This document shows positions 24,003 to 34,553 of a stretch of 64,000 nucleotides of DNA, piece by piece. Below the pieces are notes generated by a model that did no database searches, was not told the DNA's origin, and saw only the letters and a program-made list of their open reading frames with translations. Source of the stretch: Solimonas thermocellulolyticum (lineage in GTDB: Bacteria > Pseudomonadota > Gammaproteobacteria > Nevskiales > Nevskiaceae). A program made the position numbers and the translations under genes. The first letter of the stretch is position 1. The number at the start of each line of letters is the position of its first letter. The stretch lies in assembly GCF_040327995.1 (NCBI RefSeq), contig NZ_JBEPIJ010000005.1:1-64000 (forward strand), written 5' to 3'.

Positions 24003-24773
24003 ATGCCGCTGATGCGTCACGAAGGCGGTCGTCCGCTCGATCGCCACGCTCTCGATCTATGGCGGGCGGCGCCACGCGCCGAGCGCCTGCTCGAACTCGA
24101 ATCCGCGCAGCTCGGGCGCGTGCTGCCGGAGGTGTTCGGTCGCCATGTGTTGCAGATCGGTAGCTGGGGCGGCGGTGCGTTGATCGCCTGTGCCGGCACC
24201 TTGCATCACGCCGTGCTCGGCACCGCCGGCGATCCCGCCGCAGCCGCGGTGATCGACCCGCAGCAACTGCCGATCCTGTCCAAGTCGGTCGACGCGGTCG
24301 TGCTGCCGCATACGCTGGAGTTCACGCGTTCGCCGCACCATGTCCTGCGCGAGGTGGATCGCGTGCTCAACGATCGCGGCCGCCTGTTCGTGCTCGGCTT
24401 CAGTCCCTGGGGCATCTGGGCCTGGCGGCGCTGGCTCGGTGTACAGCACCGGGCGTTTCCGCAGGGCGGACGTTTTTACGGCGCCGGGCGGGTGCAGGAT
24501 TGGCTCGAACTGCTCGACTTCGACATCACCGAGGTTCGCCGCTACAGCGTCGGCTTTCCGTGGCTGGCGCCGCGTAGCGTCGGCGACGCCTGGTCGCCGG
24601 CGAACCTGCTCAGCCCCTTTGCCGAGGCTTACATGGTGTGTGCGCGCAAGCGGGTGCTGCCGATGAACTTCGTCGGCCGCGGCCAGCGCGCGCAGGTCAA
24701 GCCGCTCGTCGGGGTCGGTCTGCCGGCGGCGCAGCGCGGTGCCGTCGATCGCGAACCCGAGCCGTCCGGGTAG
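24003..24773 (+). CDS. YafS-like class-I SAM-dependent methyltransferase
   Basis: ATG 24003 has AGGG a few bases upstream; an ATG at 23988 is an alternative. 256 residues. The SAM-binding region is degenerate (VLQIGSWGGG) and is followed by SVDAVVLPHTLEFTRSPHHVLREVDR and RGRLFVLGFSPWG, features shared with E. coli YafS. Placement between gloB and rnhA is the same as in E. coli. The substrate is unknown. Confidence 0.82.
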   Translation: MPLMRHEGGRPLDRHALDLWRAAPRAERLLELESAQLGRVLPEVFGRHVLQIGSWGGGALIACAGTLHHAVLGTAGDPAAAAVIDPQQLPILSKSVDAVVLPHTLEFTRSPHHVLREVDRVLNDRGRLFVLGFSPWGIWAWRRWLGVQHRAFPQGGRFYGAGRVQDWLELLDFDITEVRRYSVGFPWLAPRSVGDAWSPANLLSPFAEAYMVCARKRVLPMNFVGRGQRAQVKPLVGVGLPAAQRGAVDREPEPSG

Positions 24774-24807
24774 ACTGCGCGGCCGTGCGAACCTCGACTC
24801 TTCATCG

Positions 24808-25248
24808 TTGAAACACGTCATCATCCACACCGACGGCGCCTGCAAGGGCAATCCGGGCCCGGGCGGCTGGGGCGCGCTGCTGCAGTGCAACGGCCATGTG
24901 CGTCGCCTCAAGGGCGGCGAGCGCCTGACCACCAACAACCGCATGGAGCTCACTGCCGCGATCCGCGCGCTGCAGGCGCTACGCGAGCCCTGCCGCATCA
25001 CCCTGCACACCGATTCGTCCTACGTCATGCAGGGATTGACGCAGTGGCTGGCCGGCTGGAAAGCGCGCGGCTGGCGCACGGCGGACAACAAGCCAGTGAA
25101 GAATCAGGATCTCTGGCAGGAACTGGACGCGGCCGCGGCGCGACACCAGATCGAGTGGCGCTGGGTCAAGGGGCATAGCGGTGATCCCGGCAACGAGGCC
25201 GCCGACCGCCTCGCCAACGAAGCGTGCTCCGAGGCGCAGGAACGCTAG
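24808..25248 (+). CDS. rnhA: Ribonuclease HI
   Basis: Begins at TTG 24808, since KHVIIHTDG is the conserved N-terminus; 146 residues. The catalytic carboxylates D9, E47, D69 and D133 are seen in HTDGACKGNPG, NNRMELTAA, HTDSSYV and NEAADRLAN, with the assisting His in VKGHSGD (H123). It removes RNA from RNA-DNA hybrids. rnhA-dnaQ adjacency is conserved; here both run in the same direction, about 33 bp apart, whereas in E. coli they are divergent. Confidence 0.95.
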   Translation: MKHVIIHTDGACKGNPGPGGWGALLQCNGHVRRLKGGERLTTNNRMELTAAIRALQALREPCRITLHTDSSYVMQGLTQWLAGWKARGWRTADNKPVKNQDLWQELDAAAARHQIEWRWVKGHSGDPGNEAADRLANEACSEAQER

Positions 25249-25255
25249 TCTGTCC

Positions 25256-25280
25256 CGTCTCACGTCTCACGTCTCACGTC
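25256..25280. repeat. Tandem CGTCTCA heptamers directly before dnaQ
   Basis: Three perfect copies of CGTCTCA plus a partial fourth fill the short rnhA-dnaQ gap and end one base before the dnaQ ATG. They replace any ribosome-binding site. A degenerate string of the same heptamer lies upstream of serA (about 10608-10635). Confidence 0.8.
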
Positions 25281-25281
25281 C

Positions 25282-25989
25282 ATGCGCCAGATCGTTCTCG
25301 ATACCGAAACCACCGGACTGGAGGTCGACCAGGGCCATCGCATCATCGAGATTGGCTGCGTCGAGTTGCGCAACCGGCGCGTCACCGGCAACGACTTTCA
25401 TCAGTATGTCCATCCACAGGACAAGGACATCGATCCGGGGGCGGTCGAAGTGCATGGCATCACCATGCAGTTTTTGCAGGACAAGCCGACCTTCCGCGAA
25501 TTGGCCGACGCGTTGTGGAAGTATCTGGCCGGCGCCGAGTTGATCATCCATAACGCTCCGTTCGATATCGGCTTTCTGGATCGCGAGTTCGCCCGCTGCG
25601 GGTACACCCAGAAGCTCGCCGAGGTCTGCCGCATCACCGACACGGTGGCCCTGGCGCGCAAGCTGCATCCGGGCCAGCGCGTCAGCCTCGACGCGCTGTG
25701 CCGTCGCTACGAGATCGACAACTCGCATCGCGCGCTGCACGGCGCGCTGCTCGACGCGCGGCTGCTCGCAGATGTCTATCTGGCGATGACCGGCGGCCAG
25801 AGCCGTCTTGGCTTGGAGGACACGGCGGGTGGGGCGGCGCGACGCTCGCGCTTCGTCGAGCTGCTCGCGGCCGGTGACGGGCCGCTGCCGGTCTTGACCG
25901 CCACCGACGAGGAGCTCGCCGCGCACCGCGCGCGCCTCGACGAGCTGCGGCGCAAGGGCAAGTGCCTGTGGGCGACGGACGCCGGGTGA
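25282..25989 (+). CDS. dnaQ: DNA polymerase III epsilon subunit (3'-5' proofreading exonuclease)
   Basis: 235 residues. DEDDh catalytic residues are D7 and E9 (LDTETTG), D95 (HNAPFDIGFL), H153 and D158 (ALHGALLDA). The C-terminus (about 180-235) should contact the polymerase alpha subunit. No Shine-Dalgarno sequence is visible because heptamer repeats abut the ATG; translation may depend on the upstream rnhA or on local structure. The stop overlaps the next gene as GTGA. Confidence 0.95.
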   Translation: MRQIVLDTETTGLEVDQGHRIIEIGCVELRNRRVTGNDFHQYVHPQDKDIDPGAVEVHGITMQFLQDKPTFRELADALWKYLAGAELIIHNAPFDIGFLDREFARCGYTQKLAEVCRITDTVALARKLHPGQRVSLDALCRRYEIDNSHRALHGALLDARLLADVYLAMTGGQSRLGLEDTAGGAARRSRFVELLAAGDGPLPVLTATDEELAAHRARLDELRRKGKCLWATDAG

Positions 25990-26681
25990 AGGTCGTGCGC
26001 ACGGCGTTGATCACCGGCGCCAATCGCGGTATCGGTCTGCACACGGCGCGAGCGCTCGCAAGGCAGGGCCTGCGGGTGATCGTCGCCGCCCGCGCCCGTG
26101 CGGACCTCGACGCCGCCGTCGCCCAGTTGGCGAGCGAGCGGCTGGTGGTGATGCCGCTGTTGCTCGATGTGGCGCGGATCGAATCGATCCGCGCCGCCGC
26201 TACGGTGCTGGCGCAGCAGGACGTCGCGGTGGACGTTTTGGTCAACAACGCCGGCGTCTACTTCGAAGGCAGCGTATTGTCCGCCAGCGATGCCGACTTC
26301 GTGCAGGCGCTCGAGGTCAACACGCTGGGTTCGCTGCGCTGCGCGCGCGCGTTCTTGCCCGGCATGATCGAGCGCGGCTATGGCCGCATCGTCAATCTGA
26401 GCAGCGGCTATGGCTGTTTCGCCAACGGGCTCGACGGACCGGCAGCGTACAGCCTGTCCAAGGCGGCGCTCAACGCCGCGACCGTGATCCTTGCGCGCGC
26501 CTGCCGCGGCGACGTCAAGATCGCCGCCGTCGATCCCGGCTGGGTGCGCACGCGCATGGGCGGTCCGCAGGCGCCGCGCACGGTCGAGGAGGCCGCCGCC
26601 GATGTGGCCTGGGCCGCGACGCTCGACGCATCGGCGCCCAATGGCGTGCTGTGGCGACGGCGCGAGCGCGCAGCGTGGTGA
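25986..26681 (+). CDS. Short-chain dehydrogenase/reductase
   Basis: GTG 25986 overlaps the dnaQ stop; 231 residues. TALITGANRGIGLHTA is the cofactor motif, NNAGVYFEG follows, and the catalytic Ser-Tyr-Lys set is NLSSGYG and YSLSKAA. The C-terminus DPGWVRTRMGG is typical of carbonyl-reductase-like SDRs. The substrate is unknown. Coupling to dnaQ appears incidental to function. Confidence 0.85.
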   Translation: MKVVRTALITGANRGIGLHTARALARQGLRVIVAARARADLDAAVAQLASERLVVMPLLLDVARIESIRAAATVLAQQDVAVDVLVNNAGVYFEGSVLSASDADFVQALEVNTLGSLRCARAFLPGMIERGYGRIVNLSSGYGCFANGLDGPAAYSLSKAALNAATVILARACRGDVKIAAVDPGWVRTRMGGPQAPRTVEEAAADVAWAATLDASAPNGVLWRRRERAAW

Positions 26682-26687
26682 GCGCTC

Positions 26688-27617
26688 TTAGGATGCGCGC
26701 GCCAGGGCGGTGATGACTTCGAAGTAGGGTGGTCGCGTCTCGCGCGAGCTGATCCGGCACTGCAGCACCTCGAGACCGCACGCCCCGAGCAGGCGTCGCA
26801 GGCGCTGCGGGGAGATGCCGAGATTCACGTGGTCGAAGGCGCGCATCGTCTCCTCGTGGCGATGCTCGGCCAGCGCGGCGACAATCAGACGGCCGCCGGG
26901 GCGCAGCAGTCTGGACGCCTCGCGCAGTACCGTCTGCGGCTCGCGCGTGTACGACAGCGCGTGCATCAGGAACACATGGTCGTAGCGGCCCGAGGCCAGC
27001 GGCAACCGGTGCATGTCCGCTTCGAGGAACTCGACATTGGCGAGACGCGCGAGGCGCTTGCGCGCAGCGGCGATGACCGTCGGGCTGACGTCGACGCCGG
27101 TGACACTGCGCGCACGCTCGGCGATCAGCTCGGCGAGCACGCCATCACCACAGGCGATGTCCACCACATCGCCCAGTTCGAGCAGGCCGATCAGTGCGCG
27201 CGCCGTGGCTTCCCAGGTACGGCCGGGCGAGTAGTGCAGGTCCATGCGACCGGCGACCGACTCCGCCCAGGTCTGCCCGTGCTTGCGTTGTGCGACCACC
27301 TGTTCGGCGCGCTCGCGGTCGACGCGCAACTGGGTGTCGTCGAGGCGCTCGCGCAGCACCGCCCACAGGCCGTTGATTTCATCGTTCGCCGGCGCGAGCG
27401 AGTACAACGCGGCGTTGCCGCTGCGCTTGTCCTGCACCAGCCCGGCGCGCTTGAGCCGCGCCAGGTGGGTCGATACCCGGCTTTGTGCGAGTCCCGTCAC
27501 CTCCGTCAGTTCGGCGACGCTGAGTTCATGCCGTTCGAGCAATAGCAGCAAGCGCAGGCGGCTGGCATCGGCGAGCAGGCTGCAGATTGCAGTGCTCTGT
27601 TCGAGCGACAGGTTCAT
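26688..27617 (-). CDS. ArsR-family HTH domain fused to a SAM-dependent methyltransferase
   Basis: 309 residues. Residues 1-90 are an ArsR/SmtB winged helix (SLLADASRLRLLLLLERHEL, then VAELTEVTGLAQSRVSTHLARLK), with no CxC metal site visible. Residues ~125-309 are a class-I methyltransferase: VVDIACGDGVLAELIAE, VTGVDVSP, LEADMHRLPL and LRPGGRLIVAAL. This architecture occurs in gammaproteobacteria, often near methionine-cycle genes, where methylation capacity may be coupled to transcription. No such gene is adjacent here. The target promoter is unknown. Confidence 0.88.
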   Translation of the reverse strand: MNLSLEQSTAICSLLADASRLRLLLLLERHELSVAELTEVTGLAQSRVSTHLARLKRAGLVQDKRSGNAALYSLAPANDEINGLWAVLRERLDDTQLRVDRERAEQVVAQRKHGQTWAESVAGRMDLHYSPGRTWEATARALIGLLELGDVVDIACGDGVLAELIAERARSVTGVDVSPTVIAAARKRLARLANVEFLEADMHRLPLASGRYDHVFLMHALSYTREPQTVLREASRLLRPGGRLIVAALAEHRHEETMRAFDHVNLGISPQRLRRLLGACGLEVLQCRISSRETRPPYFEVITALARAS

Positions 27618-27731
27618 GCGGATGGACAGATGCGGGAACCGGCGGCATTGTGACCAGCGCCGGCACGAACGACAAAGCCGGCGGCGACGCCGGCCGTGGT
27701 CGGAGTGTCGCGAACCCCGAGGGGCGCGCGC

Positions 27732-28322
27732 TCAGGCGTCGTGCGGAGTCTGTTCGCCGCTGGACGCCGGAGCCGAGGTCGGCGAAGCCGGGACCTCACC
27801 CGGCGCCAAGCCGAGTTCGGCCGCTTCTTTCTTGCCTTGCGACGTGGCGAGGAAGGCCCGGGACAGCGGCGAGGGCGTGATCGACTGCGCCGCCGCGATC
27901 ACCGGTGCTGCGGCTTGACTGATACGCCGCTCGACCTTGCGGGCTTGCGCCTTGGCGCGGGCCTGGACGCGCTCGACCTGTTCGCGTGCCTGGGACTGCA
28001 CTTTGCTGACCGCTTTTTTCGCCTTGGTCTTCGCCTTGGCCAGATCCTTTTTGACGCTCGCGCGCGTCGCCGTCACGGTGCGACGCGCCTTGTCTACGGC
28101 TTTGCCGACTCGCGCCTTGAGCGTGGGCTTCTTGGCGGCCGGCTTGGCTGCAGCGGATTTCTTCGCGACGGACTTGGCCGGCCTGCTCTTGACGGTCTTC
28201 TTGGCCGATTTCTTGGCGGTGAGTGTCTTGGCGGCTGCCTTGGCGGACTTCTTCGCTGCGACGGGTTTGCCGCTGGACTTCTTGGCGACCTTCTTGGCGG
28301 TTTTTTTCGCGGACTTTTTCAT
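27732..28322 (-). CDS. Lysine/alanine-rich histone H1-like DNA-binding protein
   Basis: Start taken at MKKSAKKTAKKVAKK (28322), about 12 nt after GGAG; ATGs at 28340 and 28364 would add 6-14 residues. About 196 residues. The first ~80 residues are repeated KKSAKK/KKTAKK/AAKK units with almost no acidic residues, followed by a helical, charged region (DLAKAKTKAKKAVSKVQSQA) and a Pro/Ala/Ser tail. It resembles bacterial H1-like proteins and AlgP tails that bind DNA or RNA non-specifically. A consensus promoter and long leader precede it. The exact role is unknown. Confidence 0.8.
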   Translation of the reverse strand: MKKSAKKTAKKVAKKSSGKPVAAKKSAKAAAKTLTAKKSAKKTVKSRPAKSVAKKSAAAKPAAKKPTLKARVGKAVDKARRTVTATRASVKKDLAKAKTKAKKAVSKVQSQAREQVERVQARAKAQARKVERRISQAAAPVIAAAQSITPSPLSRAFLATSQGKKEAAELGLAPGEVPASPTSAPASSGEQTPHDA

Positions 28323-28588
28323 GAGCGTGGCGAACTCCATGCGTGGAACGGCCGCGGGGGCCAACAGAGCGCGTCAGGCCCTATGCAGGCGCCTGGAACA
28401 GCAGCACCGTGCGCGGGCACGGCGCCGGGATACGGCGGAACGGCTGCGGCGAAGAGGGCGGGGATGTCGTCGGCGCTCGCAGGGGTTGCGCCGGCAAGCG
28501 CGATGTGCCGCCGGTGCGGCTGGGGAGACCATGGAAGCGATGCCGTCACGTCATCTCCCTTGACTTTTCCCCCGAAAAGTTGCTGGCG

Positions 28589-28617
28589 AGTGTAGGACGC
28601 CGATCAAGCGCTGTCAA
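28589..28617 (-). promoter_or_regulatory. Consensus sigma-70 promoter of the histone-like gene, with structured leader
   Basis: On the minus strand TTGACA (28617-28612) and TACACT (28594-28589) are separated by exactly 17 bp. Transcription would start near 28582, giving a leader of about 260 nt. The inverted repeat ACTTTTC-CCCC-GAAAAGT (about 28563-28580) then lies at the extreme 5' end of the mRNA and could stabilise it. The rest of the 28323-28825 gap holds no convincing protein gene. Confidence 0.65.
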
Positions 28618-28677
28618 AACGCGCGCCGGGATGCCGCGAAGCGACCGTCTGGCGCCCGTCGGCCAGCGGTACTTTGG

Positions 28678-28707
28678 TTTACGGCACTGCAACACGAGGG
28701 CTATGAT
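28678..28707 (+). promoter_or_regulatory. Candidate fadBA promoter
   Basis: TTTACG (28678-28683) and TATGAT (28702-28707) are 18 bp apart, about 120 bp before the fadB ATG. No clear FadR- or PsrA-type palindrome was recognised, so regulation by fatty acids is not visible. Confidence 0.4.
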
Positions 28708-28825
28708 TGCCGACCTTTTGATCGTCGCGACGCGGGCTTGCGTCGGCTCCTCGGGTATCCAGACCTGCCCGCGCCGCTGCGGCCGCAGCCGCACCGGTTT
28801 TCTCCATCGATGAGGTGATCCACCC

Positions 28826-30979
<2,154 letters not shown>

Positions 30980-31010
30980 GCCGGCCAACCGAATTTAGGA
31001 GATTCCCGAG

Positions 31011-32171
31011 ATGACTGAAGTCGTAATCGTCGATGCGGTCCGCACGCCGATGGGCCGCTCCAAGGGCGGCGTGTTCCGCAATGTTCGCGCGGAGGACCTT
31101 TCCGCCGAACTGATCAAGGCAATCCTGCAGCGTAACGCGGCGATCAAGCCGACCGACGTCGAGGACGTGATCTGGGGCTGTGTGCAGCAGACGCTGGAGC
31201 AGGGCTTCAACATCGCCCGTAACGCCCTGCTCAAGGCCGGCCTGCCGAACACAGTGCCGGGCCAGACCGTGAACCGCCTGTGCGGCTCGTCGATGACGGC
31301 GATCCACATCGCCGCGGCCTCGATCAAGGCCGGCATCGGCGACACTTATCTGTGCGGCGGCGTCGAGCACATGGGGCACGTACCGATGACGCACGGATTC
31401 GATGGCGACCCGGCCCTGTCGGTCACCACCGCCAAGGCCGCGGCGATGATGGGCCTGACCGCCGAGATGCTGACGCAGACGCATCAGATCTCGCGCGAAA
31501 AGCAGGACGAGTTTGCGCTCGCCTCGCACCAGAAGGCTTACAAAGCCTGGAAGGACGGCCGCTTCAAGAAGGAGATGGTGCCGATCGCCGGCCACGACGC
31601 CGACGGCGCGCCGATCCTGGTGGACTACGACGAGGTGGTGCGTCCCGACGCCAATCTCGCCGATCTGGGCAAGCTCAAGCCGGCGTTCAACCCCAAGGGC
31701 AGCGTCACCGCCGGCAACAGCTCGGCGATCTCCGATGGCGCGAGCTGCGTGCTGGTGATGGCCGAGGCCAAGGCCAAGGCCTTGGGCCTCAAGCCGCTGG
31801 CCCGGATCAAGGCCGTCGCCGCGGCTGGGTGTAATCCGTCGATCATGGGTATCGGACCGGTGCCGGCGACGAAGAAGGCCCTGGAACGGGCCGGGCTGTC
31901 GCTGAACGACATCGACTACTTCGAGCTCAACGAGGCGTTTGCCGCGCAGTCGCTGGCCGTGCTCAAAGACCTCAAGCTGCTCGAACGCATGGATCGCGTC
32001 AACATCAAGGGGGGCGCGATCGCGCTGGGGCATCCGCTGGGCTGCTCGGGTGCGCGTATCACCGGCGCGCTCGCGCACGTGCTGGGCGAGCAAAACGCGC
32101 AGTTCGGCGTGGCGACGATGTGCATCGGCATGGGGCAGGGTGTGGCCACCGTGTTGGAGCGCGTCAACTAA
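31011..32171 (+). CDS. fadA: 3-ketoacyl-CoA thiolase, fatty-acid oxidation subunit beta
   Basis: 386 residues; TAGGAG precedes the ATG. The nucleophilic cysteine is C91 (NRLCGSSM); NEAFAAQS, GHPLGCSGAR and the second catalytic cysteine in MCIGMGQG complete the thiolase set. It cleaves 3-ketoacyl-CoA to acetyl-CoA and shortened acyl-CoA in a complex with FadB. The operon ends at a strong bidirectional terminator. Confidence 0.95.
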   Translation: MTEVVIVDAVRTPMGRSKGGVFRNVRAEDLSAELIKAILQRNAAIKPTDVEDVIWGCVQQTLEQGFNIARNALLKAGLPNTVPGQTVNRLCGSSMTAIHIAAASIKAGIGDTYLCGGVEHMGHVPMTHGFDGDPALSVTTAKAAAMMGLTAEMLTQTHQISREKQDEFALASHQKAYKAWKDGRFKKEMVPIAGHDADGAPILVDYDEVVRPDANLADLGKLKPAFNPKGSVTAGNSSAISDGASCVLVMAEAKAKALGLKPLARIKAVAAAGCNPSIMGIGPVPATKKALERAGLSLNDIDYFELNEAFAAQSLAVLKDLKLLERMDRVNIKGGAIALGHPLGCSGARITGALAHVLGEQNAQFGVATMCIGMGQGVATVLERVN

Positions 32172-32187
32172 GGGTCGTCGACATGGC

Positions 32188-32215
32188 GAAAAGGCCGGGC
32201 AAGCCCGGCCTTTTC
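32188..32215. terminator. Bidirectional terminator between fadA and the DUF1631 gene
   Basis: A perfect 13-bp stem, GAAAAGGCCGGGC (32188-32200) and GCCCGGCCTTTTC (32203-32215) with an AA loop, with T-tracts on both strands. It serves the convergent genes on either side. Confidence 0.9.
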
Positions 32216-32283
32216 GTTCTTCGCGGGTATCGTGGCTGCGGTCGTGCGGCGTGTGCGCCGAAACGACTCGGGACCTCGGCCGT

Positions 32284-33978
32284 TCAGGGTCCCCGACGAC
32301 GCCGGTTCGCCTTGCGTGCCGCCTCCAGCAGTGACATGGCCTCTTTGAGTCGCTCGGCGCCGAGCTTCGCCGCTGCCAACTGCGCGCTCATCTGACGCGC
32401 GAGATCGCCCCAGGCGTGTTCGGGTATGTCTTGCGATGGCGCGTCGATTTGATCGAGCAGGCGTTCCATCAGGTCGAGTCCGTGGCGCCAGTGTTCGTGG
32501 TCGGCGCCATGCTGCAGCAGACACTTGACCAGCATGGGCCCCCAGTAGGTATTCAGAAAGCGGATCGCCGGGGAGGGAATGGAGCGACCGAAGGTCCGCA
32601 GCTCGAGCTCGCGGACCACGAGCCGCTTGGCCTCGCTGATCACGGCCTCGCGGCGTTTCTCGGCCTGGCGTTTTTGTGAGGAGAAGAACTCGTCGATCTG
32701 TTCCTGGCTGATCGGCTCGGCATTGAGCATCGCCTCGCGCACGAAATCGGGTGCCAGATCGAACTGCACCAGGACTTGCTGCAAGACCGCCGCCATGTGG
32801 CGGGCCTCCGCCGTGCCGGTGACGCGCGAAGTGGCGGACTTGAGCATCAGCTCATTGACCAGGCTGCGCAGCGGATGCGTCACCGCCGTGAACAGGCTCG
32901 CATCGGTGAGTGCGGATTTGACCAACGGAAAGCGTACCGATTCGTGCTGCGGCCCTAGCTCCTCCGGCACGAAAGGATCCTCGATGGCCTCGTTGAGGAA
33001 CTGGCCTGCCAGCGCGATGCGTTGTAACGGCGCTTTGCGCCGCTCGATCGGCATCTCGATGCCGGATGGCAGCGGTCCCTCGGTCTGTAACGCGAGCAGA
33101 TCGCTGGCGAGCATGCCATCGTTGTAGGTGGCGCCGTTCGGCGGAACGCGCTCGCGCACCGATTGCAACATCGATACGGTCTTGTCGTCGATGCGCTCGG
33201 TCGTGTGTGCGGTCCGTGTCACGGCAGGTTCGACCGGCGCCGTCGTCGGCGGGCTCGTAGTCGGCGTAGGGGGTGATCGCCGCAGCGCGTCGGCGCGCGC
33301 CGTCTCGTGGAGCAGAAGCGCTTCGGCTTCGGCGGCGCGCGTCGCGATCTCGGTCAACGAGGCCATCAGCGATTCGTAGAACCGCGGCAGCTGCGGCAGC
33401 ACCATGGTATCGAAGCGATCGAACAGCACGCGCAGATGTGCGCTGCCATGGTCCAGCGCCGATGCGGTGTCGCGCAGGACGCGGCACAGGCTCGCCGGGG
33501 AAAGCGCACCCGCGTGCACCGGGAAGCGCACCGACCGGCGAATGACGTCGAGCTGCGCGTCGAGTTCGCCGATCAAGCCGGCGAACTGAGCCTCGGCGCG
33601 TAACTGTGGCGGTGTCAGCACCATCGCGTCGTGACTCACCGGTCGTGACGACGCCAGCCTTGCCGATTCGGCCGAGCCGATCAGGGCGATGTCGATCCGC
33701 GCCAGCACCTCCTCGAGCCAACGTCCCGGATCGGCGGCCACGGCTCGGGCCAGAGCAGTGCAGTTGCGCTGCTCGGAGACCAGTGCGGTGATCGACGCCC
33801 GTCGTTGCAAGGCCTCGGGCAACTGTTCGAAGAACGGCTTGAACACCGAGGTCAGCGCGAACTCGACTGCACGCCGCAGCGCACTGACGGCAGGGGGTGC
33901 ACCGGGTGCCGCCGGCGGGGTGGGTACGGCGGCGTCTGTATCCGGCGTCGCGGCGCCAGAATCGGGCATCGTGCTCAT
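32284..33978 (-). CDS. DUF1631-like protein
   Basis: ATG 33978 follows GGGAG closely; 564 residues. No signal peptide or membrane segment is seen. A proline-rich N-terminus and a second Pro/Thr-rich linker (TPTTSPPTTAPVEP near the middle) separate helical domains. FVPEELGPQHESVRFPLVKSAL-like sequence, then THPLRSLVNEL, are features of DUF1631 proteins, which are larger (about 700-760 residues) in Pseudomonas. Helical, basic C-terminus. DUF1631 has no firmly known function; some members are linked to c-di-GMP-type regulation only by context. The assignment is by resemblance. Confidence 0.6.
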   Translation of the reverse strand: MSTMPDSGAATPDTDAAVPTPPAAPGAPPAVSALRRAVEFALTSVFKPFFEQLPEALQRRASITALVSEQRNCTALARAVAADPGRWLEEVLARIDIALIGSAESARLASSRPVSHDAMVLTPPQLRAEAQFAGLIGELDAQLDVIRRSVRFPVHAGALSPASLCRVLRDTASALDHGSAHLRVLFDRFDTMVLPQLPRFYESLMASLTEIATRAAEAEALLLHETARADALRRSPPTPTTSPPTTAPVEPAVTRTAHTTERIDDKTVSMLQSVRERVPPNGATYNDGMLASDLLALQTEGPLPSGIEMPIERRKAPLQRIALAGQFLNEAIEDPFVPEELGPQHESVRFPLVKSALTDASLFTAVTHPLRSLVNELMLKSATSRVTGTAEARHMAAVLQQVLVQFDLAPDFVREAMLNAEPISQEQIDEFFSSQKRQAEKRREAVISEAKRLVVRELELRTFGRSIPSPAIRFLNTYWGPMLVKCLLQHGADHEHWRHGLDLMERLLDQIDAPSQDIPEHAWGDLARQMSAQLAAAKLGAERLKEAMSLLEAARKANRRRRGP

Positions 33979-34219
33979 CGGTCTCCCTGACGGTCCTCGC
34001 TGCACCATCCGTGGCTACGGCCGGTGACCGGCACCGGCCGTTGCGCGAGGCAAGACTACGCGATCTGCGTGCGTCTGCGTACTGATGGCACCTGCGCAGC
34101 ACGGCGCGAAGGGCGCCGAGGGATCTGGGAGATCGCCGCAGGCGAAGTGGTCCGTCCGCACCTCGATGGGCTGAGGGTGCGCGCGATGAGCGATCGACAA
34201 AGGTTTGCCCGCCGTGAAG

Positions 34220-34295
34220 TGGCGTCCCCAAGGGGATTCGAACCCCTGTTACCGCCGTGAAAGGGCAGTGTCCTAGGCCTCTAGACGATGGGGAC
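34220..34295 (-). tRNA. tRNA-Glu (UUC)
   Basis: 76 nt on the minus strand with encoded CCA. The 5' GTCCCCATCGTCTAGAGGCC and the anticodon arm CCGCC-like CTGCCCTTTCACGGCGG with anticodon TTC match E. coli tRNA-Glu almost base for base. T-arm GGGG-TTCGAAT-CCCC is intact. It lies downstream of tRNA-Ala, probably in the same transcript. Confidence 0.96.
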
Positions 34296-34309
34296 GAGGC
34301 AAACAGCTT

Positions 34310-34366
34310 GCGAATGTCCGGTGGACATTCGCGTTTGCCGAGCCGGCACACCATGGATGGTGTGCC
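34310..34366 (-). other. Two strong stem-loops between tRNA-Ala and tRNA-Glu
   Basis: GCGAATGTCC-GGT-GGACATTCGC (34310-34332) is a perfect 10-bp hairpin and GGCACACC-ATGGAT-GGTGTGCC (34345-34366) a perfect 8-bp hairpin. They are spaced by 12 bases inside the 126-bp gap between the tRNAs. No T-tract follows in either direction, so processing or insulation is more likely than termination. Confidence 0.75.
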
Positions 34367-34421
34367 AGGGACCCGGCGCCATGGATGGCTCCGAGGAGCT
34401 GACCGTGGTTTTCGCGAGTTT

Positions 34422-34497
<76 letters not shown>

Positions 34498-34514
34498 ACA
34501 CGCTAGGGGCGCGC

Positions 34515-34542
34515 ATTATACCCAAACGATTTCGCTTGGGAA
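34515..34542 (-). promoter_or_regulatory. Promoter of the tRNA-Ala/tRNA-Glu transcript
   Basis: On the minus strand TTCCCA (34542-34537) and a perfect TATAAT (34520-34515) are 16 bp apart. The following GCGCGCCCC is a GC-rich discriminator, typical of stringently controlled stable-RNA promoters. Confidence 0.65.
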
Positions 34543-34553
34543 CTTCTTCTTTC

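Noticed and set aside
28323..28825. FadR- or PsrA-type operator in the fadB upstream region
   Set aside because: I looked for the palindromic half-sites expected for fatty-acid regulators and found no convincing match.
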